Shown: positions 8,134 through 17,551, counted from the first letter of the stretch. The stretch: 64,000 bases of DNA from Luteibacter jiangsuensis (GCF_030812295.1 NZ_JAUSSK010000005.1:248001-312000); one strand, 5' to 3'. A program made the numbers and translations. Notes: a model not told the origin generated them from the sequence alone.

Positions 8134-9171
8134 CTAGCGGAAGCCTTCCTTGTTCTTCGCGTAGGTCGAGGCTTCCTGGCGAGTGACGAGTCCGCGCTTG
8201 ACCAGGTCCGCCAGGTTCTGGTCCAGGGTCTGCATGCCGTACTGCTGGCCGGTCTGGATGGACGAGTACATCTGGGCCACCTTGTCCTCGCGGATGAGGT
8301 TACGGATGGCCGGAATGCCCACCATGATCTCGTGGGCGGCGATGCGCCCGCCGCCGACCTTCTTCAGCAGGGACTGCGAGATGACCGCGCGCAGCGATTC
8401 GGACAGCATCGAACGGACCATGGGTTTCTCGCCCGCGGGGAACACGTCGATGATGCGGTCGATGGTCTTGGCCGCCGAGGACGTATGCAGCGTGCCAAAG
8501 ACCAAATGGCCGGTTTCCGCGGCGGTAAGCGCCAGGCGGATGGTTTCCAGGTCGCGCAACTCGCCCACCAGGATGTAGTCCGGATCCTCGCGCAGTGCCG
8601 AACGCAATGCCTCGTTGAAGCCATGCGTGTCGCGGTGCACCTCGCGCTGGTTGATAAGACACTTTTGCGAGGTGTGCACGAATTCGATCGGGTCCTCGAC
8701 GGTGAGGATATGGCCGTATTCGTTCTTGTTGACGTGGTCGACCATCGCCGCCAGCGTCGTCGACTTGCCGGAGCCCGTGGGACCGGTGACCAGGATCAGG
8801 CCCTGCGGTTGCTCGATCAACTCCCGGAAGATCTTCGGTGCGCCGAGGTCTTCCAGGGTGAGCACCTCGGAAGGAATGGTACGGAACACGCCGCCGGCGC
8901 CACGGTTGTGGTTGAAGGCGTTGACGCGGAAGCGTGCCAGTCCCGGGATCTCGAAGGAGAAGTCGACTTCAAGGAATTCCTCATAATCGCGGCGCTGCTT
9001 GTCCGACATGATGTCGTAGATCAGCGAGTGGACCTGCTTGTGCTCCAGCGCCGGAATGTTGATTCGCCGGACGTCGCCGTCGACACGGATCATCGGCGGA
9101 AGACCCGCGGAAAGGTGCAGGTCGGAGGCCTTGTTCTTCACGGAGAAGGCAAGGAGTTCGGCGATATCCAT
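8134..9171 (-). CDS. pilT: Type IV pilus retraction ATPase PilT
   Basis: A 345-residue hexameric ATPase that depolymerises type IV pili. Visible motifs are Walker A (GPTGSGKSTT), the Asp box (TVEDPIEFVH), Walker B (DYILVGELRDLETI), the His box (GHLVFGTLHTSSAAKT) and the C-terminal AIRNLIRE segment, which is the AIRNLIRE retraction motif of PilT. It is divergent from proC with 116 bp between starts, which must hold both promoters. In many gammaproteobacteria yggS lies in this gap; here it does not. Confidence 0.97.
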   Translation of the reverse strand: MDIAELLAFSVKNKASDLHLSAGLPPMIRVDGDVRRINIPALEHKQVHSLIYDIMSDKQRRDYEEFLEVDFSFEIPGLARFRVNAFNHNRGAGGVFRTIPSEVLTLEDLGAPKIFRELIEQPQGLILVTGPTGSGKSTTLAAMVDHVNKNEYGHILTVEDPIEFVHTSQKCLINQREVHRDTHGFNEALRSALREDPDYILVGELRDLETIRLALTAAETGHLVFGTLHTSSAAKTIDRIIDVFPAGEKPMVRSMLSESLRAVISQSLLKKVGGGRIAAHEIMVGIPAIRNLIREDKVAQMYSSIQTGQQYGMQTLDQNLADLVKRGLVTRQEASTYAKNKEGFR

Positions 9172-9287
9172 TGAGGTCCCCTATCTTGGTCGGCATAGGT
9201 AACCATGCCCGGGGGTCGGCGGCAAGGCGCGGCACCGTATATGCTTCGGTGTATGTGATCCTCGTCGCCAACGGAGCGAATACCCCC

Positions 9288-10112
9288 ATGAATCGGATCG
9301 CCTTCATCGGCGGCGGCAACATGGCCACCGCGTTGATCGCCGGAATGATCCGCCACGGCGCCCAGCCCGGTGGAATCGCCGTGGCCGAGCCCCGTGCCGA
9401 GGCCCTGCACGAGCTGTCCCGCGAGTATGGCGTGGCCACCTACACCGACAACCGCGATGCCGCCGAAGGGGCCTCGATCCTGGTGCTGGCGGTAAAACCG
9501 CAGATGATGGCCGAGGTGTGCCGCAACCTGCGCGCCGTGGTGCAGAAGTATCGCCCGGTGGTGATCTCCATCGCGGCCGGTATCCGCATCCAGCAGATCG
9601 AACGCTGGCTCGACGCCGCCCTGCCCGTCGTCCGCTGCATGCCCAACACCCCGGCCATGATCGGCGCCGGAGCCTCGGCGTTGTTCGCCAATGCCCGGGT
9701 AAGCGCCCCGCAACGGGCCGAGGCACAGCACGTGCTCGACGCCGCGGGCCTGACCGTCTGGGTGCCCGACGAGGGCCAGCTGGACATCGTCACCGCTCTC
9801 TCGGGCTCCGGACCGGCGTATTTCTTCCTGCTGGTGGAGGCGCTGGAAAACGCCGCGTATTCGCAGGGACTCTCCCGCGAAACGGCACGGGCGCTGGCGG
9901 CACAGACCGCTCTGGGCGCGGGACGCATGCTGATCGAAAGCGGCGAAAGCGCCGCCACCCTCCGCCAGCGCGTCACCTCGCCCAACGGCACCACCCAGGC
10001 GGCGCTGGAAAGTTTCCAGGCCGACCATTTCCCCGCCATCGTGGCGCGCGCGGTCGACGCGGCGCGGCGCCGTGGCATCGAACTTTCAGAAGACATGGAA
10101 TCGAAGACGTGA
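9288..10112 (+). CDS. proC: Pyrroline-5-carboxylate reductase
   Basis: Reduces pyrroline-5-carboxylate to proline using NAD(P)H, the last step of proline synthesis. The 274 residues start with the Rossmann motif IAFIGGGNMATALIAGM. Later come CMPNTPAMIGAGASAL and the C-terminal LSGSGPAYFFLLVEAL and TSPNGTTQAAL segments typical of ProC. An upstream extension of the frame is discarded because the ATG at 9288 gives the family start with a GGAG-like site before it. Its stop overlaps the GTG start of yggT. Confidence 0.96.
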   Translation: MNRIAFIGGGNMATALIAGMIRHGAQPGGIAVAEPRAEALHELSREYGVATYTDNRDAAEGASILVLAVKPQMMAEVCRNLRAVVQKYRPVVISIAAGIRIQQIERWLDAALPVVRCMPNTPAMIGAGASALFANARVSAPQRAEAQHVLDAAGLTVWVPDEGQLDIVTALSGSGPAYFFLLVEALENAAYSQGLSRETARALAAQTALGAGRMLIESGESAATLRQRVTSPNGTTQAALESFQADHFPAIVARAVDAARRRGIELSEDMESKT

Positions 10113-10684
10113 ACTACCTGACCAACGCAGGCGCCCTGATCCTCCAGTTCGCCTTCGGCGCCCTCGTCACCCTGTTCGTCCTGCGACTGCTGGCCGAGGC
10201 GCACCGGGCGGATTTCCACAATCCCATCTGCCAGTTCCTCTATCGCTTCACCAATCCAGTGGTGCGCCCGCTGCGCAAGGTGCTGCCGCCCGTGCGCCGG
10301 ATCAACACCGCGGCGCTGGCCATCGTGCTGGTGCTGGAATGCCTGAAGGTGGTGCTGATTGTCGCGCTGGCGGGAATCGCCCCGGCGCCGCTGGGCATCC
10401 TCGTGGCCGGCGTGGCCGAGACCCTCGATTTCTTCCTGCTGACCTGGATCGTCCTGGTGTTCGTGTGGTCGCTGATGAGCATGCTCTCGACCGACCGCTA
10501 CCACCCGGTGGCACGGCTGGTGTCGAGCCTGGCGGAGCCGCTGGTGCGACCGTTCCGCGGCAAGCTGACCATCGGCGGGCTGGATTTTTCGCCCACGGCG
10601 GTGCTGCTGGGGCTCTTCCTGGCGCGCATCCTCATCGCCCAGCCGCTCTCGGATTGGGGTACGCGGTTGCTGCTGGGAGGCTGA
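10109..10684 (+). CDS. yggT: YggT family integral membrane protein
   Basis: A 191-residue inner-membrane protein with two YggT repeats. Each has paired membrane helices followed by an amphipathic segment rich in F, N, P and R: FHNPICQFLYRFTNPVVRP in the first half, YHPVARLVSSLAEPLVRP in the second. The GTG at 10109 overlaps the proC stop (GTGA). YggT proteins have been linked to osmotic tolerance and to cell-division or envelope functions, but the molecular role is unclear. The gene ends at a REP hairpin. Confidence 0.9.
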   Translation: MNYLTNAGALILQFAFGALVTLFVLRLLAEAHRADFHNPICQFLYRFTNPVVRPLRKVLPPVRRINTAALAIVLVLECLKVVLIVALAGIAPAPLGILVAGVAETLDFFLLTWIVLVFVWSLMSMLSTDRYHPVARLVSSLAEPLVRPFRGKLTIGGLDFSPTAVLLGLFLARILIAQPLSDWGTRLLLGG

Positions 10685-10693
10685 GCCCCCCCT

Positions 10694-10767
10694 ATCGCCG
10701 ACAAGGTCGGCTCCCACCGAGCGGGGCCTGCGCTACCGGGCCGGTGGGAGCCGACCCTGTCGGCGAT
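10694..10767. repeat. Paired REP elements (26-bp inverted repeat)
   Basis: The arms 10694-10719 and 10742-10767 are inverted copies that differ at one base, separated by 22 bases. Each contains the core GTGGGAGCCGAC...GTCGGCGAT and can also fold on its own. They fill the gap between convergent yggT and relA, so they probably stop or stabilise both transcripts. Confidence 0.9.
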
Positions 10768-10783
10768 GGGTGTTCGCGAAACC

Positions 10784-12889
10784 TTACCTGCCCCCCAGCC
10801 GCCGGGCGTCCGTCACGTTCGCCAACGCCCCCAACCGGCCGAGCAAGGTCGACAGTTGCTCGTAATCCTTCACGCGTAGCGTGAAGCGCATCTCGACCTC
10901 GCCCGTGCGTACGTGCACACGGCTGGAGGAAGCCACGATGTGCGGCCCCACGTTGTTGATCGTCGTGGCGACATCCTTTTGCAAACCCTTGCGATCGTAG
11001 CCACGCAGTTCCACGTCGACTTCGTAGTTCTGCACGTCGACCCTGCCCCAGCTCACGTCGATCACACGCTCCGGGTTGCGACGCGCCAACCGGGCCAGCG
11101 AGGCGCAATCGGAGCGATGCACCGACACGCCACGGCCCCGCGTGATGAAACCACGTACGGGATCGCCCGGCAGCGGCTGGCAGCAACGCGCCAGCGTGGT
11201 CAGCAAATTGCCCACGCCCTCGATCGACAAGGCACCACGATCGTGCTGCGCGCCACGGGAAGCGACCGGGTTGCCGGACTGCGTGATCTCCGTCTCGACG
11301 GGCTCCTGCAGCGAGCGCGCGACCTGGCCGAGGGTGACCTCGCCCAGGGCCACCGTCACGTAGAGTTCTTCCACGTTCTTCAGGCGGAAATGCGCCGCCA
11401 GCTTCGACAGGTCGACATCGTCCAGGGCAAGGCGGCGCAACTCCTTTTCCAGGTTCGCCTTGCCAGCCAGGATGTTCGCCTCGTGCGCTTCGCGGCGAAA
11501 CCACGCCCGCACCTTCTCCTTCGCACGCGAGGTGTTGAGGTAACCGTGGTGCACGGAGAGCCAGTCGCGACTCGGTTCGGATACCTTCGTCGTGAGGATT
11601 TCCACCCGGTCGCCACTACGCGGCTGGGAGGTCAAGGGCACGATGCGACCGTTGACCTTCGCGCCGCGGCAACGATGGCCGACCTCGGTATGGATGTGGT
11701 ACGCGAAATCGAGCACCGTCGCGCCACGAGGCATGTCGATGACCTCGCCCTTGGGCGAAAGCACATACACGCGATCTTCCATCAACTCGGTTTCGAATCC
11801 GGCGGCCAGTTCGGCCTCGTCCTCGCCCCGCGGCTCGAGCAGCTTGCGCATCCAGGCGATCTTCGCCTCGAACTCGGAATCGGCGCTGCCGCCCTCCTTG
11901 TAGCGCCAGTGGGCAGCCACGCCAAGTTCGTTGGCCCGGTGCATCTCGTGCGTACGGATCTGCACCTCGAGCGTCTTGCCCTCGGGACCGAGCACGGCGG
12001 TATGCAGGGAGCGATAACCGTTGCCCTTCGGACGCGCGACGTAGTCGTCGAACTCGCCGGGCAGGTGCGGCCACAGGCTGTGCACGAGCCCGAGCGCGGC
12101 ATAGCAATCGGCTACGCTGTCGACCAGGATGCGCACCGCGCGGATGTCGTAGAGGTCCGAGAACTCGAGCCCCTTCTTCTTCATCTTCTTCCAGATCGAG
12201 AAGATGTGTTTCGGGCGCCCAGCCAGGTCGGCCTTGATACCGGCACCCTCCAACACCGCGCGCAACTGCGCCAGGCTCTCCGCGATGAAGTGCTCACGGT
12301 CGGCGCGGCGCTCGTCGAGCAGGCGCGCGATGCGCCGGTAGGTATCCGGTTCGAGATAGCGGAAGGCGAGGTCTTCCAACTCCCATTTCAGCTGCCAGAT
12401 GCCCAGGCGGTTGGCCAGCGGGGCATGGATGTCCGAGGTGAGCTGGGCCAGCTCGCGCCGTTCGTGGTCGGGCAAGGCCATGGCGGTGCGCATCGCCGCC
12501 AGTTGGCGTGCCAGCAGGACGAAGACGACGCGCAGGTCGCGGATGATCGCGAGGAGCAGCCGGCGCAATCCCTCGGCGCCACTCGCCGGCCCGCGTTGTG
12601 CGTGCAGCGCCCAGACCTTCTCCGCTTCGCCCTGGCCATCGACGAGGCGGCGCAGCGCCGGCGCCCAATGCTTCGCCGCTTCGCCGACGGCGTCCGGGCT
12701 GGCCTTGAGCAGCGAGAACCACAACGCCGATGCGCAGGTCTCGTCGTCGCACCCCAACTGGCGGAGCAACTCGATCACCGTTTCGCCCTCGGCTCGGATC
12801 GACGCGGGCAGCGCGGCGCAGGCTTCGCGCGCACGCTCGGTCAGCGGCATCGCGTTGGCTTTCGCCTCGGGGGAGCGTATGTCGCTCAT
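10784..12889 (-). CDS. relA: GTP pyrophosphokinase RelA ((p)ppGpp synthetase)
   Basis: A 701-residue long RelA/SpoT homologue that makes the alarmone (p)ppGpp on starved ribosomes. The N-terminal HD region is degenerate: no HD dyad is seen, and LLLAIIRDLRVVFVLLARQ replaces the hydrolase helices. The synthetase domain has YDIRAVRILV and the acidic motif E279-F-D-D282, which marks RelA rather than SpoT (RxKD in SpoT), then PKGNGYRSLHTAV. TGS (PKGEVIDMPRGATVLDFAYHIH) and C-terminal ACT domains follow. It lies 19 bases downstream of hrpA and may be co-transcribed. Confidence 0.94.
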   Translation of the reverse strand: MSDIRSPEAKANAMPLTERAREACAALPASIRAEGETVIELLRQLGCDDETCASALWFSLLKASPDAVGEAAKHWAPALRRLVDGQGEAEKVWALHAQRGPASGAEGLRRLLLAIIRDLRVVFVLLARQLAAMRTAMALPDHERRELAQLTSDIHAPLANRLGIWQLKWELEDLAFRYLEPDTYRRIARLLDERRADREHFIAESLAQLRAVLEGAGIKADLAGRPKHIFSIWKKMKKKGLEFSDLYDIRAVRILVDSVADCYAALGLVHSLWPHLPGEFDDYVARPKGNGYRSLHTAVLGPEGKTLEVQIRTHEMHRANELGVAAHWRYKEGGSADSEFEAKIAWMRKLLEPRGEDEAELAAGFETELMEDRVYVLSPKGEVIDMPRGATVLDFAYHIHTEVGHRCRGAKVNGRIVPLTSQPRSGDRVEILTTKVSEPSRDWLSVHHGYLNTSRAKEKVRAWFRREAHEANILAGKANLEKELRRLALDDVDLSKLAAHFRLKNVEELYVTVALGEVTLGQVARSLQEPVETEITQSGNPVASRGAQHDRGALSIEGVGNLLTTLARCCQPLPGDPVRGFITRGRGVSVHRSDCASLARLARRNPERVIDVSWGRVDVQNYEVDVELRGYDRKGLQKDVATTINNVGPHIVASSSRVHVRTGEVEMRFTLRVKDYEQLSTLLGRLGALANVTDARRLGGR

Positions 12890-12908
12890 CGCCTGTCCTC
12901 AGGGTTCC

Positions 12909-15900
12909 TCATCGTGTGGCGGCCTGTGCGGTTTCCAGCGCGCGGGCCAGTCGCTTGGCCGACACCGGCTCCGCCGTCTTCAATTCCTGGGCGAACAGCG
13001 AAACCCGCCATTCCTCCAGCAACCAGCGCAGTTCGTCCCAGGTCCTGTCGTTCAACGCGGTCCCGCCCGCGTTGAGCAGCGCGCGCCAGTACGGCAGCAC
13101 CTGCAGCATACGCGACTGGTCGCGCGCCGGGTCCTGGCGAAGGCGCTCGCCGCGCAACCGCATGGCCTTGAGGTAACGCGGGTAATGACCCAGCCGTGCC
13201 AGCGGCAACTCACGGAGGAAGCCCGGCTGCAACAAGGCGGCCAGTTGTTCGCGCAGGTCGTCGTAGCTGGCCTTCGCGAAACCCATTAGCGGCGGGTCCA
13301 TCCATGGCTTGAGTTCGGCCTGTGCCTCGATGATCGGCTCGGCCAGCTTCTGTCGCGCCATGGCCGCGCCGAACAACTCGCGCCCAAGCTCCACACGCAA
13401 GGCCTCGAACTCCCCCTGTGTTCGCGCATCCAGCCGACGGTCCGCGACGAGATCCTCGAATCCCCCCTCGACCAGGTCCTCGCGCAAGCCATCGATACTG
13501 CCCAGGGGGGCGTACTTCAACGATAACGCGTTGGCGATCGGCAGTTGCCGCCGCGCACGCTTGAACTCGGGCGCGAGGGCCTGCCGGAGCAGTCGCTCCA
13601 CGCCGGCCAGGTGCGCCTCGGCGGCCTCGTCCGCGCGTTCGAACACGCGCAAGGCCACGGCCTCGCCCAGGTCGACGAGCGCGGGATAAGCTTTCAGGCC
13701 CGCTTCCGAGCGGACCTCCCTCGGGATCGTCTCGAAGTCCCAGGCAACGATATCCTCGCGGGTCAGCTCGACATCGGTCTTGCGCGAGAAGGCTTCGCGC
13801 GCCTTGCCTTCCCAGCGGGCACGGATCTCGGCCAGGTCGCGTCCTTCGGCCACCGTGCGGCCATCCTCGTCGTGCACCCGGTACCGCATGAGCAGGTGGG
13901 GCGGCAGTTCGGCATCGGCGAACGCGGCGGCATCCACCTCCACGCCCGTGGTGCGCTTGAGGAAGGCCGCCAAGGCCCTGGCCAGTGGCTCGTCGCGAGG
14001 GCCCTCCGCCTCGGCGAAGGCACGCGCGAAATCGGGTGCGGGAACGAAGTTGCGGCGCAACGCCTTGGGCAAGGAACGAATGAGCTCCGCCACCTTGTCG
14101 GCCAGGAGCCCAGCCACCAGCCATTCGCCCCGTGCCGCCGGCAAGGCGTTGAGGAAGGCCAACGGCACCTGGATCGTGACGCCGTCGGCGGGATCGCCCG
14201 GCACGAAGCGGTATTCGAGACGGTAGCGATGCTGGCCGATGTCGAGCGAAGCCGGAAAAGCCTTCGGATCGAGGCCGGCGCCATTGTCCATCACATCGGC
14301 GAGGGTCCAGCGCAACGCCGCCTGCTCGCCTGGCGAGGCCTTGCGATACCAGGCGTCCAGCGCCCGCGCATCGGCGATCTCCTCCGGCAATTTACCGTCG
14401 AAGAAGGCGGCCAATGCCTCGTCCGCGCGCAACAGACCGGCGCGGCGCTGCTTCGCCTCGATGTCGTGGGCCTGTTCCAGCACGCGCGCGTTGGCACGGA
14501 CGAAATCGGCACGACTGTCGATATCCGCGCGTACGAGCGCCTCGCGCACGAAGATCTCGTGGGCCAGCCGCGGATCCTGCTTGTGAAAGGTCACCGGCCG
14601 GCGCTCGACCAGTACGAGGCCGAACAGGGTGACCTGTTCATACGCGATCACGGTGCCGCGCTTACGCGACCAGTGGGCATTGCGCGCGGTCGCCCTCACC
14701 AGATGGGCCGCTTGCGTCTCGACCCACGCAGGGTCGATACGCGCGCACATCATGGCCCAGATGCGGCCACCGATATCGATGATCTGCGCGGCGAACACCC
14801 AGGCCGGGGGAGCCTTGGCCAGAGCCGATCCCGGAAAGACCTGGAAACGCCGCTCGCGCGTGCCGCGGAACACGCCCTTCTCGTCCTTGTGCCCGATCTG
14901 GGTAGGCATGCCGGCGAGCAGGCTGCGGTGGACGGCTTCGAACAAGGCGTCACCCTGGGGGGGCGACGCGGGGGCACGTTTTCCGTTTTCTGGCTTGCCA
15001 GCCTCGTGGGAACGGACCCTGTCCGCGATCCGGGCGGGGCGGCGGCCCCCATCGCGGACAGGATCCGCTCCCACCGAGCCGGATTCTTCCGCCGGGGTGG
15101 GCTCGGCTTGCGCGGAGACGGTCGACCAACCGAGGTCGCGGATGACGAGCACCAGCTGGCGATGCAGTTCCCGCCATTCGCGCATGCGCATGAAACTCAG
15201 GAAGTGCCGCGAACACCAGTCGCGCAGCTTGGACGAGGTGAGTTCCTCGGCGCTGTCGAGATAACCCTTCCACAGGTTCAGCACGCCGACGAAGTCCGAC
15301 TTTGGATCGGCGAACTGCGCATGCGCCGCGTCGGCCTGCCCACGCGCCTCCGGCGGTCGTTCGCGCGGGTCCTGAATGCTCAGGAACGCCACGATGGTCG
15401 TGATCTCGGCGAGGCTGCCCAGACGCCGCGCCTCGACCAGCATCCGAGCGAGCTGGACGTCGATCGGCAAGCGCGCCACGGTACGTCCCACCCCGGTCAG
15501 GCGGCGGCCGTCGTCGATGGCGCCGATCTCCGCGAGACGACGGTAGCCATCGGCCACGACGCGCGGATCGGGTGCGTCGAGGAACGGAAAATCCTCCACC
15601 TCGCCCAGGTCGAGCGCGAGCATGCGCAGGATGACGTTGGCGAGCGAGGAACGCAGCAGCTCCGGATCGGTGTATTCGGGCCGCAGGGTGAACTCCGCCT
15701 CATCGTACAGGCGGTAGCAGATGCCGGGGCCGACACGTCCGCAGCGGCCTTTGCGCTGGTTGGCCGCGGCTTGCGAGATCGGTTCGACGTGCAGGCGCTC
15801 AAGCTGCCCGCGCTGGCTGTAGCGCTTCACGCGCGCCGTGCCCGAATCGACGACATAGCGGATGCGCGGCACCGTGAGCGAGGTTTCCGCCACGTTGGTG

Positions 15901-16946
15901 GCCAGCACGATGCGCCGCTTCGTTCCCGGCCGGAACACCCGGTCTTGCTCGTTCGCCGACAGCCTCGCGTACAGCGCGAGTACCTCGGTCTCTCGATACG
16001 TCTTGCGCGACAGCAACAAGTGCGTGTCGCGGATCTCGCGTTCGCCGGGAAGGAACACGAGCACGTCTCCGCGCGGGTCTTCCCGGGTGATCTCGTCCAT
16101 CGCATCGGCGATCTGCTGCGAGATGTTGCCCTCGCCGCGTTCACCCGGCGGACGGTAGCGGACCTCGACCGGGTACGTGCGTCCTTCGACCGTCACGATC
16201 GGTGCGCCCTCAAAATGCGCCGCGAAGCGTTCCGTGTCGATCGTCGCCGAGGTGACGATGATCTTCAGTTCGGGCCGGCGCGCGGCGAGGCGCTTGAGGT
16301 AGCCGAGCAGGAAATCGATGTTGAGGCTGCGCTCGTGCGCCTCGTCGATGATGATGGTGTCGTAGGCGGACAACCAGGGGTCGGACTGCGTCTCGGCGAG
16401 CAGGATGCCGTCGGTCATGAACTTGACCAAGGCCTGGTCGGAGACCTTCTCCGTGAACCGGACCTGGAAGCCCACCTTGTCGCCGATCGGCGTGCCCAGT
16501 TCCTCGGCCACGCGCACGGCCACCGAACGGGCGGCGAGGCGGCGTGGCTGCGTGCAACCGATCAGCCCCGCCTCGCCGCGGCCGGCGGCGAGGCACAGCT
16601 TCGGCAACTGGGTGGTCTTGCCCGAACCGGTCTCGCCCGCGATCACCACCACCTGGTGCTCGCGGATCAACTTGACGATGTCGTCGGCGCGCGCGGCGAT
16701 CGGTAGCGAGGCATCCACCGTGACCGGCGGCTTGGAGGCCGCCCGGGCGGTCCGGCGGGCTGTCGAATTCGCGATGTCGGCCGCCAGCGCCTCGACCCGG
16801 GCCGGATCGGGCTTGCGCGACAGTGCGCGCCAACGGCCGAGCAGGCGGCCGAAGTCGCGGCTGGTCACCTGCGCCAGCGCGGCGCGCAGCTCTCGCAGGC
16901 GCGGATCGGGAGAAGAAGGGCGTGCGGGGCGTGTGGAGGTGCTCAT
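12909..16946 (-). CDS. hrpA: ATP-dependent RNA helicase HrpA
   Basis: A 1345-residue DEAH-box RNA helicase, the size expected for HrpA. Motifs in order: GETGSGKTTQLPK (Walker A), TQPRRLAARS, IIIDEAHERSLN (DEAH), VTSATIDTERF, VLVFLPGEREI, LATNVAETSLT and QRKGRCGRVGPG. Helicase-associated domains and the long HrpA C-terminal region follow. Residues about 624-648 are encoded by a complete REP palindrome pair (15005-15076), an in-frame insertion between LGWSTVSAQAE and ALFEAVHRSLLAG. The insert lies in a linker, so the enzyme is probably still functional. HrpA has been linked to rescue of stalled ribosomes and mRNA processing. Confidence 0.95.
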   Translation of the reverse strand: MSTSTRPARPSSPDPRLRELRAALAQVTSRDFGRLLGRWRALSRKPDPARVEALAADIANSTARRTARAASKPPVTVDASLPIAARADDIVKLIREHQVVVIAGETGSGKTTQLPKLCLAAGRGEAGLIGCTQPRRLAARSVAVRVAEELGTPIGDKVGFQVRFTEKVSDQALVKFMTDGILLAETQSDPWLSAYDTIIIDEAHERSLNIDFLLGYLKRLAARRPELKIIVTSATIDTERFAAHFEGAPIVTVEGRTYPVEVRYRPPGERGEGNISQQIADAMDEITREDPRGDVLVFLPGEREIRDTHLLLSRKTYRETEVLALYARLSANEQDRVFRPGTKRRIVLATNVAETSLTVPRIRYVVDSGTARVKRYSQRGQLERLHVEPISQAAANQRKGRCGRVGPGICYRLYDEAEFTLRPEYTDPELLRSSLANVILRMLALDLGEVEDFPFLDAPDPRVVADGYRRLAEIGAIDDGRRLTGVGRTVARLPIDVQLARMLVEARRLGSLAEITTIVAFLSIQDPRERPPEARGQADAAHAQFADPKSDFVGVLNLWKGYLDSAEELTSSKLRDWCSRHFLSFMRMREWRELHRQLVLVIRDLGWSTVSAQAEPTPAEESGSVGADPVRDGGRRPARIADRVRSHEAGKPENGKRAPASPPQGDALFEAVHRSLLAGMPTQIGHKDEKGVFRGTRERRFQVFPGSALAKAPPAWVFAAQIIDIGGRIWAMMCARIDPAWVETQAAHLVRATARNAHWSRKRGTVIAYEQVTLFGLVLVERRPVTFHKQDPRLAHEIFVREALVRADIDSRADFVRANARVLEQAHDIEAKQRRAGLLRADEALAAFFDGKLPEEIADARALDAWYRKASPGEQAALRWTLADVMDNGAGLDPKAFPASLDIGQHRYRLEYRFVPGDPADGVTIQVPLAFLNALPAARGEWLVAGLLADKVAELIRSLPKALRRNFVPAPDFARAFAEAEGPRDEPLARALAAFLKRTTGVEVDAAAFADAELPPHLLMRYRVHDEDGRTVAEGRDLAEIRARWEGKAREAFSRKTDVELTREDIVAWDFETIPREVRSEAGLKAYPALVDLGEAVALRVFERADEAAEAHLAGVERLLRQALAPEFKRARRQLPIANALSLKYAPLGSIDGLREDLVEGGFEDLVADRRLDARTQGEFEALRVELGRELFGAAMARQKLAEPIIEAQAELKPWMDPPLMGFAKASYDDLREQLAALLQPGFLRELPLARLGHYPRYLKAMRLRGERLRQDPARDQSRMLQVLPYWRALLNAGGTALNDRTWDELRWLLEEWRVSLFAQELKTAEPVSAKRLARALETAQAATR
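15005..15076. repeat. REP pair inside hrpA
   Basis: The arms 15005-15029 and 15051-15076 form an imperfect inverted repeat of about 25 bp with the core GTGGGA(A/G)CGGA(C/T)CCTGTCCGCGAT and a 21-base spacer. The element is 72 bp, exactly 24 codons, and has no stop in the hrpA frame. Confidence 0.88.
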
Positions 16947-17019
16947 GGGAACGCCAATGATAGCGTGGGCCTATCAACGACATCGGAAGCTTTCATTTCA
17001 CGTGCACCTGGGGGGCCGT

Positions 17020-17025
17020 TAAAAT
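17020..17025 (+). promoter_or_regulatory. Candidate -10 box for dps
   Basis: TAAAAT lies 40 bases before the dps ATG, with only a weak TTCACG at about -35 spacing. A sigma-70 or sigma-S type promoter is plausible for a Dps gene. Confidence 0.35.
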
Positions 17026-17064
17026 TCCGCTCCAACGATCGAAGAACCCAAGGAGAGTCGCGAC

Positions 17065-17532
17065 ATGGCCATCGATATCGGTATCGCCAAGAAAGACCGC
17101 GAAGCGGTCGCCAAGCACCTTTCAAAGCTCCTGGCGGACACTTATTCGCTCTACCTGAAGACCCACAACTTCCACTGGAACGTCACGGGCCCCCAGTTCA
17201 ACAGCCTGCACGCCATGTTCGAGGTCCAGTACAACGCCCTGTGGCTGGCCGCCGACGAGGTCGCGGAACGCATCCGCATCCTCGATGTCTTCGCCCCGGG
17301 CTCCTACAGCCAGTTCTCCAAGCTCACCTCGATCAAGGAAGAGGCTGGCGTGCCGGAGTGGAAGGACATGGTCGCCCAGCTGGTGGATGGTCACGAGATC
17401 GCCGCCGCCACCTCCCGCGACACCATCAAGGCCGCCGAGGCCGTGGGTGACGAAGGCACCGCCGACATGGTCACCGGACGCCTGAAGGACCACGAGAAGA
17501 CGGCCTGGATGCTGCGCTCGCTGCTGAAGTAA
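17065..17532 (+). CDS. dps: Dps-family DNA-binding ferritin-like protein
   Basis: A 155-residue miniferritin that forms a dodecamer, oxidises Fe(II) with peroxide and protects DNA in stress and stationary phase. The inter-subunit ferroxidase residues align as H37, H49, E53 (Asp in E. coli Dps), D64 and E68, in [18 protein letters not shown] and AADEVAERI. The N-terminus is short with a few lysines (KK at 9-10), so direct DNA binding is uncertain. AAGGAG lies 7 bases before the ATG. It is monocistronic and is followed by a REP-like element. Confidence 0.94.
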   Translation: MAIDIGIAKKDREAVAKHLSKLLADTYSLYLKTHNFHWNVTGPQFNSLHAMFEVQYNALWLAADEVAERIRILDVFAPGSYSQFSKLTSIKEEAGVPEWKDMVAQLVDGHEIAAATSRDTIKAAEAVGDEGTADMVTGRLKDHEKTAWMLRSLLK

Positions 17533-17551
17533 GCATCGGCATCCACCGGCG

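Noticed and set aside
13545-16706. Open frame of 1053 codons on the plus strand
   Set aside because: It is antisense to hrpA, which has full helicase motifs. The predicted product is Arg/Gly/His-rich without domains, typical of high-GC shadow frames.
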